Positions 1 through 8,053 of a stretch of DNA of 55,295 nucleotides are shown here, one piece after another. Source of the stretch: CAYJEJ01 sp964369315 (GTDB lineage: Bacteria > Pseudomonadota > Alphaproteobacteria > UBA3830 > JAIRWN01); NCBI GenBank assembly GCA_964369315.1, contig CAYJEJ010000006.1, forward strand, positions 1-55,295, written 5' to 3'. Each line of letters opens with the position of its first letter. Positions within the stretch are counted from its first letter, which is position 1. The notes under the pieces are model-generated. The model ran no database searches and had not been told where the DNA came from. It worked only from the letters and a program-made list of their open reading frames with translations. The position numbers and the translations under genes were made by a program.

Positions 1-22
1 GTTGCTAATAAGTAAAAATAAA

Positions 23-58
23 GGCGAGGGGTTTATTCCCTCGCCGGTTAGTTTTTTT
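23..58. terminator. Bidirectional hairpin terminator
   Basis: A perfect 8-bp GC-rich stem (23-30 with 38-45) has a 7-nt loop. On the plus strand a run of seven T follows at 52-58, so it could end a plus-strand gene lying left of the window. On the minus strand the hairpin is followed by a T-rich stretch and lies about 85 bases past the stop of the LRR gene, so it can serve that gene too. Confidence 0.7.
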
Positions 59-127
59 GAAAGTTAAGTTCTTATTCAAGATTAGTATAAGAAATCTAAG
101 TAAAGAAAGATTTAATTAGGTATATTA

Positions 128-1462
128 TTACTTAAATAAATTCCTGAAATCTTCAAATAAGTTCTCTCTCTCTGCCAATGTTCCTGTTCCTGTAATTTTT
201 CCAGCACTATTAACATAAGTTATTACTACTTTCTCATCAAACGCATTTTCTGGAACTCTGTCATACATATTCTCTGATAGAGTCACTCTTTGCAAACCAC
301 GTCTAGCAAAAGCACGCTGAATACTGGTTAAATTACGTAAATCTAGCTCGTCTATTGTTACGCCTTCTATAACATACATTAAGCTAAAAGCTGCAACATC
401 TATTTCTTCGGCATTCTTTAAACTTTCCTTTGTTAATTTTAAGTTTGGACAAAGAAAGAAAGCATGGTGACTAATTACATTTATATTGTCTAGGTTGATC
501 TTTATTAATGCAGTGCAGCTTCTGAAACAATTATAAGGTATCTCTCTTAAATTGTTAGGAAGCTTGACGGATGTTATATTCTGACAAAGACAAAAAATAT
601 CATTCCCAAAAATATTGACGTGAGAGAACCTTGATAAGTCAACTGTTGTCCCATTTGCTTCATTGTATTTACCTCGCAATCCTGTAATCAAGATTTCTTG
701 AGTTTCTGCTTTATCTAAGTAAAATCTGTTAATTCCGTCTACTTCTCTATAATGTTGAAAATCTTGTTCGTTTAAACTCTTAAACAGATTTACACGTGAA
801 ATATCTAGTGCCTCGGATATCTTCATAGAAACATTTTTAAATTTCATTTTGTCATAATGTTGACCATCACTAGCTACTATGTTTTGGACTGCATTATAAG
901 TCATATCCATAGGATATTCAAATCTAGCATGGACTATTGTTGGTTCTTCAGCTCTTATGTTTCTAAAACGATTAATTTGGTAGTCATCATATCCAAAATT
1001 ATCTCCAAACATGTCAACAAAGATTAATATATCTCTTGCTTCTTTAATCTCCTCATATGTAGGCAACCTAAAGTCATTTTCAGCGTAAAAGACCTGGGTT
1101 TGCATATTAGGGAATTTATTTTTATCATCCAGTTTTTTAATAGGTAATGTGTTAATTCTAGTATCAGCTATAACATCGCCATATTTTTTGCTTACCTCTT
1201 CAAAATTAGAGACATCTTGAGTTGTAACTGCAGGTACACCCGTCCCTCTTACATGAGGCATGACTTGAAGAACATTCATAGCAATATGATGTGGAAGTTG
1301 TACGGGTGGACGTTGTTGAACGACCTGCATGTTTTGATTATTTACATGAACTCCTTCTTGACCTTGTTGAAAGTTAGGCAAAGCAGCGGTCACATGATGA
1401 CTAGCTGAGAGAGAGACGACCCCCGCTATTACGGAAGACAGTATAATTTTTCTATTAATCAT
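128..1462 (-). CDS. Exported leucine-rich-repeat (BspA-like/LRR_5) protein
   Basis: This is a 444-residue protein with a Sec-type signal peptide at residues 1-26 (positive start, hydrophobic core, cleavage after VTA). A Q-rich stretch follows (about 32-55), then an unrecognised middle part. Residues about 288-417 form irregular leucine-rich repeats with the pattern of N-x-F-x-x-C plus L-x-x-I/V-x-L, like the LRR_5/BspA type. Such proteins act at surfaces or on host proteins in other bacteria; here the role is inferred only. The start is supported by an AAAGGA ribosome site 8 nt upstream and a strong promoter at 1508-1536. It is monocistronic. Nothing in the N-terminal 260 residues is recognised. 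Confidence 0.8.
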   Translation of the reverse strand: MINRKIILSSVIAGVVSLSASHHVTAALPNFQQGQEGVHVNNQNMQVVQQRPPVQLPHHIAMNVLQVMPHVRGTGVPAVTTQDVSNFEEVSKKYGDVIADTRINTLPIKKLDDKNKFPNMQTQVFYAENDFRLPTYEEIKEARDILIFVDMFGDNFGYDDYQINRFRNIRAEEPTIVHARFEYPMDMTYNAVQNIVASDGQHYDKMKFKNVSMKISEALDISRVNLFKSLNEQDFQHYREVDGINRFYLDKAETQEILITGLRGKYNEANGTTVDLSRFSHVNIFGNDIFCLCQNITSVKLPNNLREIPYNCFRSCTALIKINLDNINVISHHAFFLCPNLKLTKESLKNAEEIDVAAFSLMYVIEGVTIDELDLRNLTSIQRAFARRGLQRVTLSENMYDRVPENAFDEKVVITYVNSAGKITGTGTLAERENLFEDFRNLFK

Positions 1463-1507
1463 AATAAAATCCTTTTAAAAAAAACTTAAACATTAAAGTC
1501 ATTAAAT

Positions 1508-1536
1508 TATCTAACACCACATCCATCAATTGTCAA
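1508..1536 (-). promoter_or_regulatory. Near-consensus sigma-70 promoter of the LRR gene
   Basis: On the minus strand a perfect -35 TTGACA (1531-1536) is followed by a 17-nt spacer and a -10 TAGATA (1508-1513). The predicted start lies about 40 nt before the ATG. This is the best -35/spacer/-10 match I found in the window, which suggests strong, simple expression of the secreted LRR protein. Confidence 0.75.
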
Positions 1537-1646
1537 GTTTTTTTATAAAAGAAAAATAATAACGAGTTTTAATAAAAATATCACAACATTTTAACTTTAA
1601 TTATTTAAACAATGCGATATACAGTGCGAATATTCAATTCGGTAAA

Positions 1647-1676
1647 TGGACAAAATAGCCACGCGATGGATATAAT
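1647..1676 (+). promoter_or_regulatory. Orphan sigma-70 promoter pointing toward rplT (antisense)
   Basis: TGGACA (1647-1652, five of six consensus bases), an 18-nt spacer, and a perfect TATAAT (1671-1676) face right. No plus-strand gene follows before DMT at 2599; the next gene, rplT, lies on the other strand. It may drive a short RNA that ends around the T-run at 1785-1792. Confidence 0.5.
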
Positions 1677-1738
1677 GTTATTATAGAGAGAGATTTTAAA
1701 ACAAAAGAGGCAAAATAAACTGATGGAAAATTTACAAA

Positions 1739-1803
1739 GGGTTATCTAGAAACAACAAAAAACTGTGAATAACCAGTTCAAAGATTTTTTTTAAAGATAA
1801 CCC
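1739..1803 (-). terminator. Terminator region of rpmI-rplT (nested inverted repeats)
   Basis: Eight bases past the rplT stop, a 9-bp perfect inverted repeat (1739-1747 with 1795-1803) encloses a smaller stem (AACTG 1761-1765 with CAGTT 1774-1778). Read on the minus strand, the inner stem runs straight into a T-rich tail, as an intrinsic terminator does. Bases 1740-1745 can pair instead with 1769-1774, so two folds compete. Confidence 0.5.
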
Positions 1804-1810
1804 TTATGCA

Positions 1811-2173
1811 TTAAGCGACAGATAATGTCTTTTTTGCTTCATTAACGACAGCAAGAAAGGAATCTGGGGAGTTTACGGCCATTTCTGACAGTATTTTTCT
1901 GTCAATTTCTACACCAGCTTTTTTTAGACCGAACATAAGCTCGGAATACTTTAGACCATGTAAACGCACAGCAGCATTTATACGCTGAATCCAAAGTGCA
2001 CGTAAGTCTCTTCTTTTTGTTCGCCTATCACGATAGGCGTATTGTAATGATTTTTCTAAACGTTCAACTGCTGGTCTGAAGCATGTGCTAGAACGACCAA
2101 CGAAACCTTTAGATAATTTAAGAACTTTTTTGTGTTTAGCTCTCGCTGTTACTCCACGTTTTACTCGTGACAT
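1811..2173 (-). CDS. rplT: 50S ribosomal protein bL20
   Basis: This is ribosomal protein L20, 120 residues, the normal length. It binds 23S rRNA early in 50S assembly and in many bacteria represses its own operon. The basic N-terminus (SRVKRGVTARAKHKK), the RSSTCFRPA region and the central R-R-D-R-R-T-K-R-R helix are typical. The start has a GGAG site. It follows rpmI by 18 bases as one operon; the usual pheST or infC neighbours are absent from the window. Confidence 0.97.
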   Translation of the reverse strand: MSRVKRGVTARAKHKKVLKLSKGFVGRSSTCFRPAVERLEKSLQYAYRDRRTKRRDLRALWIQRINAAVRLHGLKYSELMFGLKKAGVEIDRKILSEMAVNSPDSFLAVVNEAKKTLSVA

Positions 2174-2191
2174 ATCTCAATCTCCGCTAAT

Positions 2192-2386
2192 TTATTTTGA
2201 TAAATAATTCATGACAATTTTCGTGTCACAGGCTTTTAATATCATCATACCGCGACTTTGACGCTTCATTTTTTGTGGTCTTTTGCGTAAATTGTGTCTT
2301 TTAAACGCAGGTGAGCCCTTGACTTTGCCTGAGGCTGTGAAGCTGAAACGCTTTTTTGCTGAGCTCTTGTTTTTTAACTTGGGCAT
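2192..2386 (-). CDS. rpmI: 50S ribosomal protein bL35
   Basis: L35, 64 residues, is a small basic protein of the large ribosomal subunit. The motif MPKLKNKSSAKKRF and the H-N-L-R-K-R-P segment are characteristic. It is first gene of the rpmI-rplT operon, with an AAGAGG ribosome site just upstream. infC, often upstream in other bacteria, is not here; a leader hairpin at 2419-2457 may take over control. Confidence 0.97.
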   Translation of the reverse strand: MPKLKNKSSAKKRFSFTASGKVKGSPAFKRHNLRKRPQKMKRQSRGMMILKACDTKIVMNYLSK

Positions 2387-2418
2387 TTTTTCCTCTTAAT
2401 ATATTGCTTTCACAAAAT

Positions 2419-2457
2419 CAGTCGGGTATGCCCAGGAATAATCCCATACCGCAACTG
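2419..2457 (-). promoter_or_regulatory. Leader hairpin upstream of rpmI-rplT (candidate L20 leader)
   Basis: An imperfect hairpin in the 5' leader, 33 nt before the rpmI start: an outer CAGT/ACTG stem, a small asymmetric internal loop, then a 6-bp GGTATG/CATACC stem. Operons encoding L20 often carry autoregulatory leaders, so this is a candidate; the fold alone does not prove it. Confidence 0.4.
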
Positions 2458-2598
2458 AAACAGAAGATTTTATATCATCTATATTTGATTTATTCAAGTC
2501 TTTTAGAAAAAGGTTTTGCAATATATCCTTGTTTTTATGGAGCAATTATATTTAATATGCATTTTTGAGGGCTGTCTAAACTTAAGAATGAATGTTTA

Positions 2599-3492
2599 AT
2601 GAATATTTTTTCTAAAAAAAATTCTGGCGACTACCCGCTTCGGGGCGTCATCTTCATGACCATGGCGATAATAATTTATGCAATCTCTGATTGTTTTTTA
2701 AAATATACGGTCATGACGCATCTTCATTTGACGCAAATATTATTTATTCGGGCGTTAATGCGTCTTATCCCGATGATGATTGCAATATATTTTATGCCAG
2801 AAAATGCTTTGAATTATCTTAAAACAAAGAGAATTAAGGAGCACCTAGTTCGGCTAATTTTTAGTCTTTTGAACACGCTAGCATTTTTTATCGCAATAAA
2901 ATATACGTCTTTGGTGAATGTTTATACAATGAGCTATACAACGGCGATTTTTACGACTGTTTTGGGGTATTTGTTTCTTAAGGAAAAAGTGGATAAATCT
3001 CAGTGGTTGGTGACAATATGTGGTCTTGTCGGGGTAATAGTTGCAATCAATCCGCAAGGCAACCTTGTTAATAGCTTTGGCTCATTCATTGCGTTGGGGG
3101 GAGCCTTTTTCGCAGCGAATAATAAGGTCATGATGCGAAGTTTGTCCAAGACCGAACATAGTCTAACAATTGCGATATATCCCAATATTGCTACTGTTAT
3201 CTTATGTCTGCCTGTGGCAGTATTTTATTGGCAACCGATATTAAATAATCAAATAATATACTTAATTATTATTGGAGTATTATCAGCAATAGCACAGTAT
3301 CTTATCGCCTTGGCTTTAAGTATGCATAAAAGCTCGGCGTTGGCACCACTTGATTATTCTTCATATTTATGGGTGTTTTTGCTTGATTTTATTACTGTTG
3401 GTATCATTCCAGATTTGAATAATATTATTGGAGCTTTTATAATTATCAGTAGCGGGTTATATGTCTATTTTAGGGCGAACAAAGGCGTCTGA
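2599..3492 (+). CDS. DMT superfamily (EamA) transporter
   Basis: This is a 297-residue integral membrane protein with about ten hydrophobic segments in two related halves, the layout of EamA/RhaT-type drug/metabolite transporters. The glycine- and alanine-rich end of each half (for example VTICGLVGVIVAINPQG near 140-155) is typical. Substrate is unknown: family members export amino acids or, in Rickettsia, import S-adenosylmethionine. No clear Shine-Dalgarno site precedes the ATG. The last 32 bases overlap the next gene, so the two are probably co-transcribed. Confidence 0.85.
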   Translation: MNIFSKKNSGDYPLRGVIFMTMAIIIYAISDCFLKYTVMTHLHLTQILFIRALMRLIPMMIAIYFMPENALNYLKTKRIKEHLVRLIFSLLNTLAFFIAIKYTSLVNVYTMSYTTAIFTTVLGYLFLKEKVDKSQWLVTICGLVGVIVAINPQGNLVNSFGSFIALGGAFFAANNKVMMRSLSKTEHSLTIAIYPNIATVILCLPVAVFYWQPILNNQIIYLIIIGVLSAIAQYLIALALSMHKSSALAPLDYSSYLWVFLLDFITVGIIPDLNNIIGAFIIISSGLYVYFRANKGV

Positions 3493-4387
3493 ACAAGAAA
3501 AATCTTTGGTTTTAATTACCGAAAATTGTAATCAACACCTCATTGAGGGGTTATGTTATAATTTTTCTAGAGCAAACCAAGATTATTTAATGTGCGATTT
3601 ATCAAACAAAAACCACCTTCCGCGTTTTGATAAAAACAATGTCTCTCTTATTACTTGTTTATATCAAGATGATAATGCGGGGTTGGTCAATTTATTATTT
3701 TTGATTGACGCATTGGTCAGAATGGATGTTAAGAACATTTCTGTCATATTTTCTTATTTTGGACATTTGCGACTTCATCGGTCTTATTTCGGCGGTTCTG
3801 TCCCAGCGGTCTTGGTGCCGAAATTATTAAAATCTGCGGGGGTTAAAAATATTTTTGCAGTTGATACCCATACCCCAACAGATGGCGTTGAAAACCTGTC
3901 TTGTGAGGATATTTTTGCTTTATTACTGAAAGGGGATGCAAATTACGATAAAGACAGCTCCATAGTGCTCGCACCTGACACAGGCGGCATAGAAAGAGCA
4001 AGCAATTTTGCGAGGATTTGTTCTTTACCGTTTAGTTATATAACAAAAATTAGAAATAATTCCAAAGGAGTTTGCGGGACGCTATCTTCCCCGATTTATC
4101 AGAAAAATTGCATCATCATCGATGATATGATTGATACAGGGGCAACCCTAGAATTTGCCTGCAAAAAGACTGTTGAGCAAGGTGTGAGCCGGATTATTTT
4201 ACTTTGTACCCACTTGTTAAAAACATCTTCTTTAAGAAAAATTGCTCAGCAATATCCACAGATTTCAAAAATATTTATAACCAATTCTGTGAGGCATACG
4301 TCAGATTTTATGTCAGATAAAATTACTTATGTTGACTTAAAAAATTTAATTACTCATAAGGTGCCAACCCTTTTAAAGGCGGGATGA
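3461..4387 (+). CDS. Divergent ribose-phosphate pyrophosphokinase (PRPP synthetase-like)
   Basis: 308 residues with two phosphoribosyltransferase-type halves, as in Prs, which makes PRPP from ribose-5-phosphate and ATP. Visible: the PRPP loop DDMIDTGAT (221-229), APDTGG with Asp173, a VDTH motif with His137 where Prs has its catalytic histidine, and a K-x-R (Lys196) matching the catalytic flexible loop. The ATP-contacting R-Q-D-R of classic Prs reads R-L-H-R (104-107). The ATG at 3461 overlaps the DMT gene by 32 bases; a TTG at 3506 would give a more normal N-terminus. It may be the cell's Prs or a changed paralogue. Confidence 0.75.
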   Translation: MSILGRTKASEQEKSLVLITENCNQHLIEGLCYNFSRANQDYLMCDLSNKNHLPRFDKNNVSLITCLYQDDNAGLVNLLFLIDALVRMDVKNISVIFSYFGHLRLHRSYFGGSVPAVLVPKLLKSAGVKNIFAVDTHTPTDGVENLSCEDIFALLLKGDANYDKDSSIVLAPDTGGIERASNFARICSLPFSYITKIRNNSKGVCGTLSSPIYQKNCIIIDDMIDTGATLEFACKKTVEQGVSRIILLCTHLLKTSSLRKIAQQYPQISKIFITNSVRHTSDFMSDKITYVDLKNLITHKVPTLLKAG

Positions 4388-4973
4388 TTTTTTGAGAAAC
4401 GTCATCAATTTCACGAGAAATTTGCTCTATCCGAGCCCTCACATGCGGAAAATATTGGTTTGTAGGGGTTTTGAAGTTAATTAGCCTTAAATTTTTGTGC
4501 ATATATGCAAGCTCTCTTTTCAGAGACATGATTTTATTTGATAAGTCGGTCAACTCTTTCTTGGCGTTAAGGTTGTTCATGTATGAGTTTTTTAAAGAGG
4601 TGATTAACGAACTTAGAATTAAATTATTTTCTGAATAAATAAGAGCCTTATCATAATCAATGAACATTGCCGTAATTTTGTTATTACGCTCAAGGTAAAA
4701 CTTGTTGGATATTGTAATCAGAACCCGTCTTAATGTCTTTATATTAGCGTTGGCGTTGGAATAAGCCATCGAAATTTGGTTATCAACGACATTTCTTTTA
4801 AGCATACAAAAAACACATAACTCAAGGTCATTAGGTGCATTATTTGACTCTTTTGTGTTGCTCAAGATGGAGGGATTGCTCTCTTGCTCATGAGGTGTTG
4901 GATTAGTTTTTGCAAAAGCGTTAGCTAACATAACAAACGAAATCGTTATATAAAAAAGTTTTTTATTCAGCAT
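4350..4973 (-). CDS. Small secreted helical protein, unknown
   Basis: I do not recognise this protein. From the ATG at 4973 it has 207 residues and starts with a clear signal peptide (LNKKLFYITISFVMLANAFA), so it is probably exported; an in-frame ATG at 4991 would put six extra residues before it. A C-x-x-C pair (CVFC) lies about 30 residues after the signal. The rest is rich in K, N and L and likely helical or coiled-coil. Its 3' end overlaps the 3' end of the PRPP-synthetase-like gene by 38 bases, tail to tail. It is divergent from dapB across about 140 bases. Confidence 0.65.
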   Translation of the reverse strand: MLNKKLFYITISFVMLANAFAKTNPTPHEQESNPSILSNTKESNNAPNDLELCVFCMLKRNVVDNQISMAYSNANANIKTLRRVLITISNKFYLERNNKITAMFIDYDKALIYSENNLILSSLITSLKNSYMNNLNAKKELTDLSNKIMSLKRELAYMHKNLRLINFKTPTNQYFPHVRARIEQISREIDDVSQKIIPPLKGLAPYE

Positions 4974-5112
4974 ATTAAAAATGAAAACCATACGGCATTA
5001 TAACCAAAATTCTAGATTTTTACATAATTTTGATTAAAAATTTTTATATAAAATATTGTGTACTTATCATAATACTCTGGGCATAATGGGATGAATTTTG
5101 TTGGAGTAAGTT

Positions 5113-5883
5113 ATGATGCTTAATGTTTTGGTCAACGGAATATGCGGTAAGATGGGTTCTTTGTTGGCTGATGCAATTAGCACGTGCCCTGAAACGTTTT
5201 TGGTTGGTGGCGTTGACAGGTCGAATAGCTCAACGGACAAAGTAGCCGATGTTTGTGAGATAATCACGAATAATGTTGAAGATGTCATTTCAAAAACAGA
5301 TGTTATCATCGACTTTTCCCATGTGGAGGCTTTTGAAAACTTAATTGATGTCGCCGTGAAATATAAAACCCCTGTTGTCTCAGGCACAACTGGTTTATCA
5401 CAAGCCCAAATTCAAAAGATGAATGAGGCATCAAAAATTATACCAATCCTATATAGCTCAAATTTTAGCACCGGTGTTTATGTTTTAAACAAGCTGGTTT
5501 CTCTTGCAGTTAAGACCCTATCTAAAGACGCATATGATATAGAAATCTTAGAACAACATCATCGGGACAAAAAAGATGCACCATCTGGCACTGCCCTGAA
5601 TATTGCCAAGCAAATTGCTGACTTTTTCCAAAAGCCATTAAGTGAAATCACAAGAACCCCCTCAGGGCAACGTTCATCAGGGGAAATTGGTTTTTCTTGT
5701 GTTAGAGGAGGGAGCATCTTTGGTGAACACGAAGTCATGTTTCTTGGAAAAGATGATTCCATTACCATAAAACATACGGCATTCAACAGGTCAATTTTTG
5801 TAAATGGTGCTTTGCTTGGTGCACGGTGGTTGGTCAAGCAAAAAGCAGGTCTTTATGACATGTCCGATTTGATGCAGTTATAA
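5113..5883 (+). CDS. dapB: 4-hydroxy-tetrahydrodipicolinate reductase
   Basis: DapB reduces 4-hydroxy-tetrahydrodipicolinate with NAD(P)H on the way to diaminopimelate and lysine, so it supports peptidoglycan synthesis. The dinucleotide loop NGICGKMG (8-15), GTTG (91-94) and the catalytic block HHRDKKDAPSGTA (149-161) are all present. Length 256 is normal. A GGAG site precedes a double ATG (5113 or 5116). No other dap gene is in the window. Confidence 0.96.
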   Translation: MMLNVLVNGICGKMGSLLADAISTCPETFLVGGVDRSNSSTDKVADVCEIITNNVEDVISKTDVIIDFSHVEAFENLIDVAVKYKTPVVSGTTGLSQAQIQKMNEASKIIPILYSSNFSTGVYVLNKLVSLAVKTLSKDAYDIEILEQHHRDKKDAPSGTALNIAKQIADFFQKPLSEITRTPSGQRSSGEIGFSCVRGGSIFGEHEVMFLGKDDSITIKHTAFNRSIFVNGALLGARWLVKQKAGLYDMSDLMQL

Positions 5884-5940
5884 CAATTTGCAGAGAATAA
5901 CTGTTCGATATAAAACAAATATCAGGTGATGTTTTAGTCG

Positions 5941-7140
5941 TTATGTCCTTGGTTTTTTAGATAATAGCCCTAATTTAAGTCTAATCTTTTGAACGATTAC
6001 AACAAAAAAATTGTTCGCTGCAACATTGCCGGAGGTGGCAATTGGGTCAATAATCCCATAAAAGGCTATTATAAAAGCAATCATTGCATCATCAAAACCA
6101 AGATATTGTTTTAATACTGGGACAGTAACCATTATCGTTCCGCTTGGCACCCCGCCACCTGCAAATTTGTTTAAAACAAAAAACAAACCAAACAGCAAAA
6201 AATTAGCGAAATCTGGCAACGGTTTATTAAATGCGAGCATCACAATCATCGCCATAATTGGCACCAATATCGAGTCGCCCACCATATGAAAGTTGAGTGT
6301 TAATGGCATCACTGCGTCAGACAAAATTTTATCGTTAGTGTTTTTTGCGGCGGCTTTTAAAGACAGCGGCAACGCTGCCGCGCTCGACATTGTGCTGAAG
6401 GCAGTCACTATTGCAGGGAAGGAATTTTTAAATATCGTCACAGCCCTCTCAAATTTAAATGAGCCTGAGACAAACAACCACAACGTCAAGTAACACCACA
6501 AAAACCCACACATTAAAATGCATATTTTAGAGTTATTTTGTGCAAAATTTGTTATTCTCCCTTCTGATATGAGCTTCAAAAGGAAACCGCCCACGAACAG
6601 CGGTAACAGTGGTACGAAAAATTTTTTCATAAACATCAAAACACTGTCGTGAATAACAGATATAAATGAAAACACGTATCGGTTTGGTCTTACAGCATTG
6701 ATTATCCCCACCACTATCCCTAGGAATAATGCGGGCATTGTTCCGATTATATGGGGTAATTTTATATCAAAAAATGGCATATAACTGACGGCGTTATTGG
6801 GCATTAACCCAGCCTTTGTATCAGATAAAATGCTAAATCCAACCCAACCAGACACCATAATATTGAAAAAATTGGACACAAACACAAGAACCATCAGCCC
6901 AAGAACAAAAATCATGCCTTCTTTCGGTATGGCTGAAAGTGCCACTGCGATGAAGCTAAATAATAAAAACGGCAAGATGAAAACCAAAATTTCTCGCAGA
7001 AAAACACTTATCGTTAGAAAAAATCTCACTACATCAGTTGGAAGTTTATTATGAAAGATTACCGTCAAGATTATGACAAAAACCAATTGCAAAAATTGAT
7101 TTTTACATAAATTTTTTAGAAAATTTCCAAATCCGTTCAT
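5941..7140 (-). CDS. Sodium:dicarboxylate/amino-acid symporter (SDF/DAACS family)
   Basis: A 399-residue inner-membrane protein with a serine-rich STMSSAAALP hairpin motif near the middle, a later N-F-H-M-V-G-D-S segment and a GGGVPSGT loop, the hallmarks of SDF transporters such as GltP and DctA. It should take up dicarboxylates, glutamate, aspartate or similar with Na+ or H+. The N-terminal third is less conserved. A GGAG site lies about 9 nt before the ATG. It stands alone, 90 bases after lpxA on the same strand. Confidence 0.88.
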   Translation of the reverse strand: MNGFGNFLKNLCKNQFLQLVFVIILTVIFHNKLPTDVVRFFLTISVFLREILVFILPFLLFSFIAVALSAIPKEGMIFVLGLMVLVFVSNFFNIMVSGWVGFSILSDTKAGLMPNNAVSYMPFFDIKLPHIIGTMPALFLGIVVGIINAVRPNRYVFSFISVIHDSVLMFMKKFFVPLLPLFVGGFLLKLISEGRITNFAQNNSKICILMCGFLWCYLTLWLFVSGSFKFERAVTIFKNSFPAIVTAFSTMSSAAALPLSLKAAAKNTNDKILSDAVMPLTLNFHMVGDSILVPIMAMIVMLAFNKPLPDFANFLLFGLFFVLNKFAGGGVPSGTIMVTVPVLKQYLGFDDAMIAFIIAFYGIIDPIATSGNVAANNFFVVIVQKIRLKLGLLSKKPRT

Positions 7141-7230
7141 AAACTAAAACTCCAAAATATATAATATATGTTTAAAAAACATTGATATCGATGGTTAAAT
7201 ACCGGTAAAAGGGGGATTTTTCTGAATTCT

Positions 7231-8040
7231 TTATTTTATATCATCAAAATTTCTTGGTAAACAAACAGCTCTTGAACGGTCAGCTTTTAAGAAGCTAATG
7301 ATGTTTAATATCTCGGGGGAATCTTTAAACTGATTCGATATTTGTTCTATCCTCTTCTCAAAGGTTAAATCATTGCTGAATAATTGATTATATACCGTTC
7401 TGATTGTTGATATTGCCTCACGACTAAAGCCATGTCGTTTTAACCCAACGAGGTTAATCCCCGCAACCCAAGCACGCTCGCCCATGACCGAGGCATAAGG
7501 AACGACGTCTTTTTCTACTCCAGACATTCCGCCAATCATGGCGTGTGCTCCAATCCTTACAAATTGGTGAACCGCACACAACCCTCCGATGGTTGCGTGA
7601 CGCTCTACCACAACATGCCCGCCAAGTGTGACCTGATTTGCCATTATCACACTGTCTTGAATGATACAATCATGTGCAACATGCACACCAGCCATAAACA
7701 AGCAGTCATTACCAACAACTGTTTTCATGTTCCCGCCACTGGTGCCAAGATGCATCGTGACGTGTTCTCTGATGGTGTTATTATCACCGATAATGAGATA
7801 AGATTTTTCACCAGAATATTTCAAATCTTGCGGGCAAAAACCCAACGCTGCAAACGGAAAAATTTGGTTACCCTCACCAATGGTGGTCAAACCTGATATA
7901 CAAACATGTGAGTGTAAAACAGTCCTGCTGCCTATCGTAACACCATCGTCTATGACACAATATGGACCAATGACGACATCATCGCCTATTTTTGCGTTCG
8001 GTGAAACTATTGCGGATGGGTGAATCTTGGCACTGGACAC
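7231..8040 (-). CDS. lpxA: UDP-N-acetylglucosamine acyltransferase
   Basis: LpxA adds the first 3-hydroxyacyl chain to UDP-GlcNAc in lipid A synthesis, in the cytoplasm. The 269-residue protein is a left-handed beta-helix of hexapeptide repeats (residues about 5-180) followed by a helical C-terminus. The catalytic His lies in the VAHDC segment, and the MHLGTSGG loop is typical. The start is GTG. It is the last gene of the rseP-bamA-ompH-lpxD-fabZ-lpxA run; lpxI/lpxB, which often follow, are missing here. Confidence 0.96.
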   Translation of the reverse strand: MSSAKIHPSAIVSPNAKIGDDVVIGPYCVIDDGVTIGSRTVLHSHVCISGLTTIGEGNQIFPFAALGFCPQDLKYSGEKSYLIIGDNNTIREHVTMHLGTSGGNMKTVVGNDCLFMAGVHVAHDCIIQDSVIMANQVTLGGHVVVERHATIGGLCAVHQFVRIGAHAMIGGMSGVEKDVVPYASVMGERAWVAGINLVGLKRHGFSREAISTIRTVYNQLFSNDLTFEKRIEQISNQFKDSPEILNIISFLKADRSRAVCLPRNFDDIK

Positions 8041-8053
8041 TTTTTGAAAATTC

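Larger units (their letters stand above)
1463..1810. other. Intergenic region with orphan promoter and inverted repeats
   Basis: This gap separates the LRR gene from rplT. It contains the LRR promoter (minus strand), a plus-strand promoter at 1647-1676 with no downstream plus-strand gene, a nine-codon ORF including stop at 1723-1749, and a nested inverted repeat at 1739-1803. There is no credible larger gene. One DnaA-box-like nonamer (TTATTCACA on the minus strand, 1764-1772) lies inside the inner hairpin; alone it does not indicate an origin. Confidence 0.5.

Noticed and set aside
1764..1772. TTATTCACA, a DnaA-box-like nonamer on the minus strand
   Set aside because: It is a single site 18 kb from dnaA inside a terminator hairpin; no cluster, no AT-rich unwinding element beside it.
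2356..2568. Plus-strand reading frame of 70 codons
   Set aside because: It is antisense to rpmI and its leader, with no ribosome site or recognisable protein.
5875..5903. CAGTTAT/ATAACTG repeat at the end of dapB as a terminator
   Set aside because: The stem is weak and AT-rich, has a 15-base loop and lacks a T-run.
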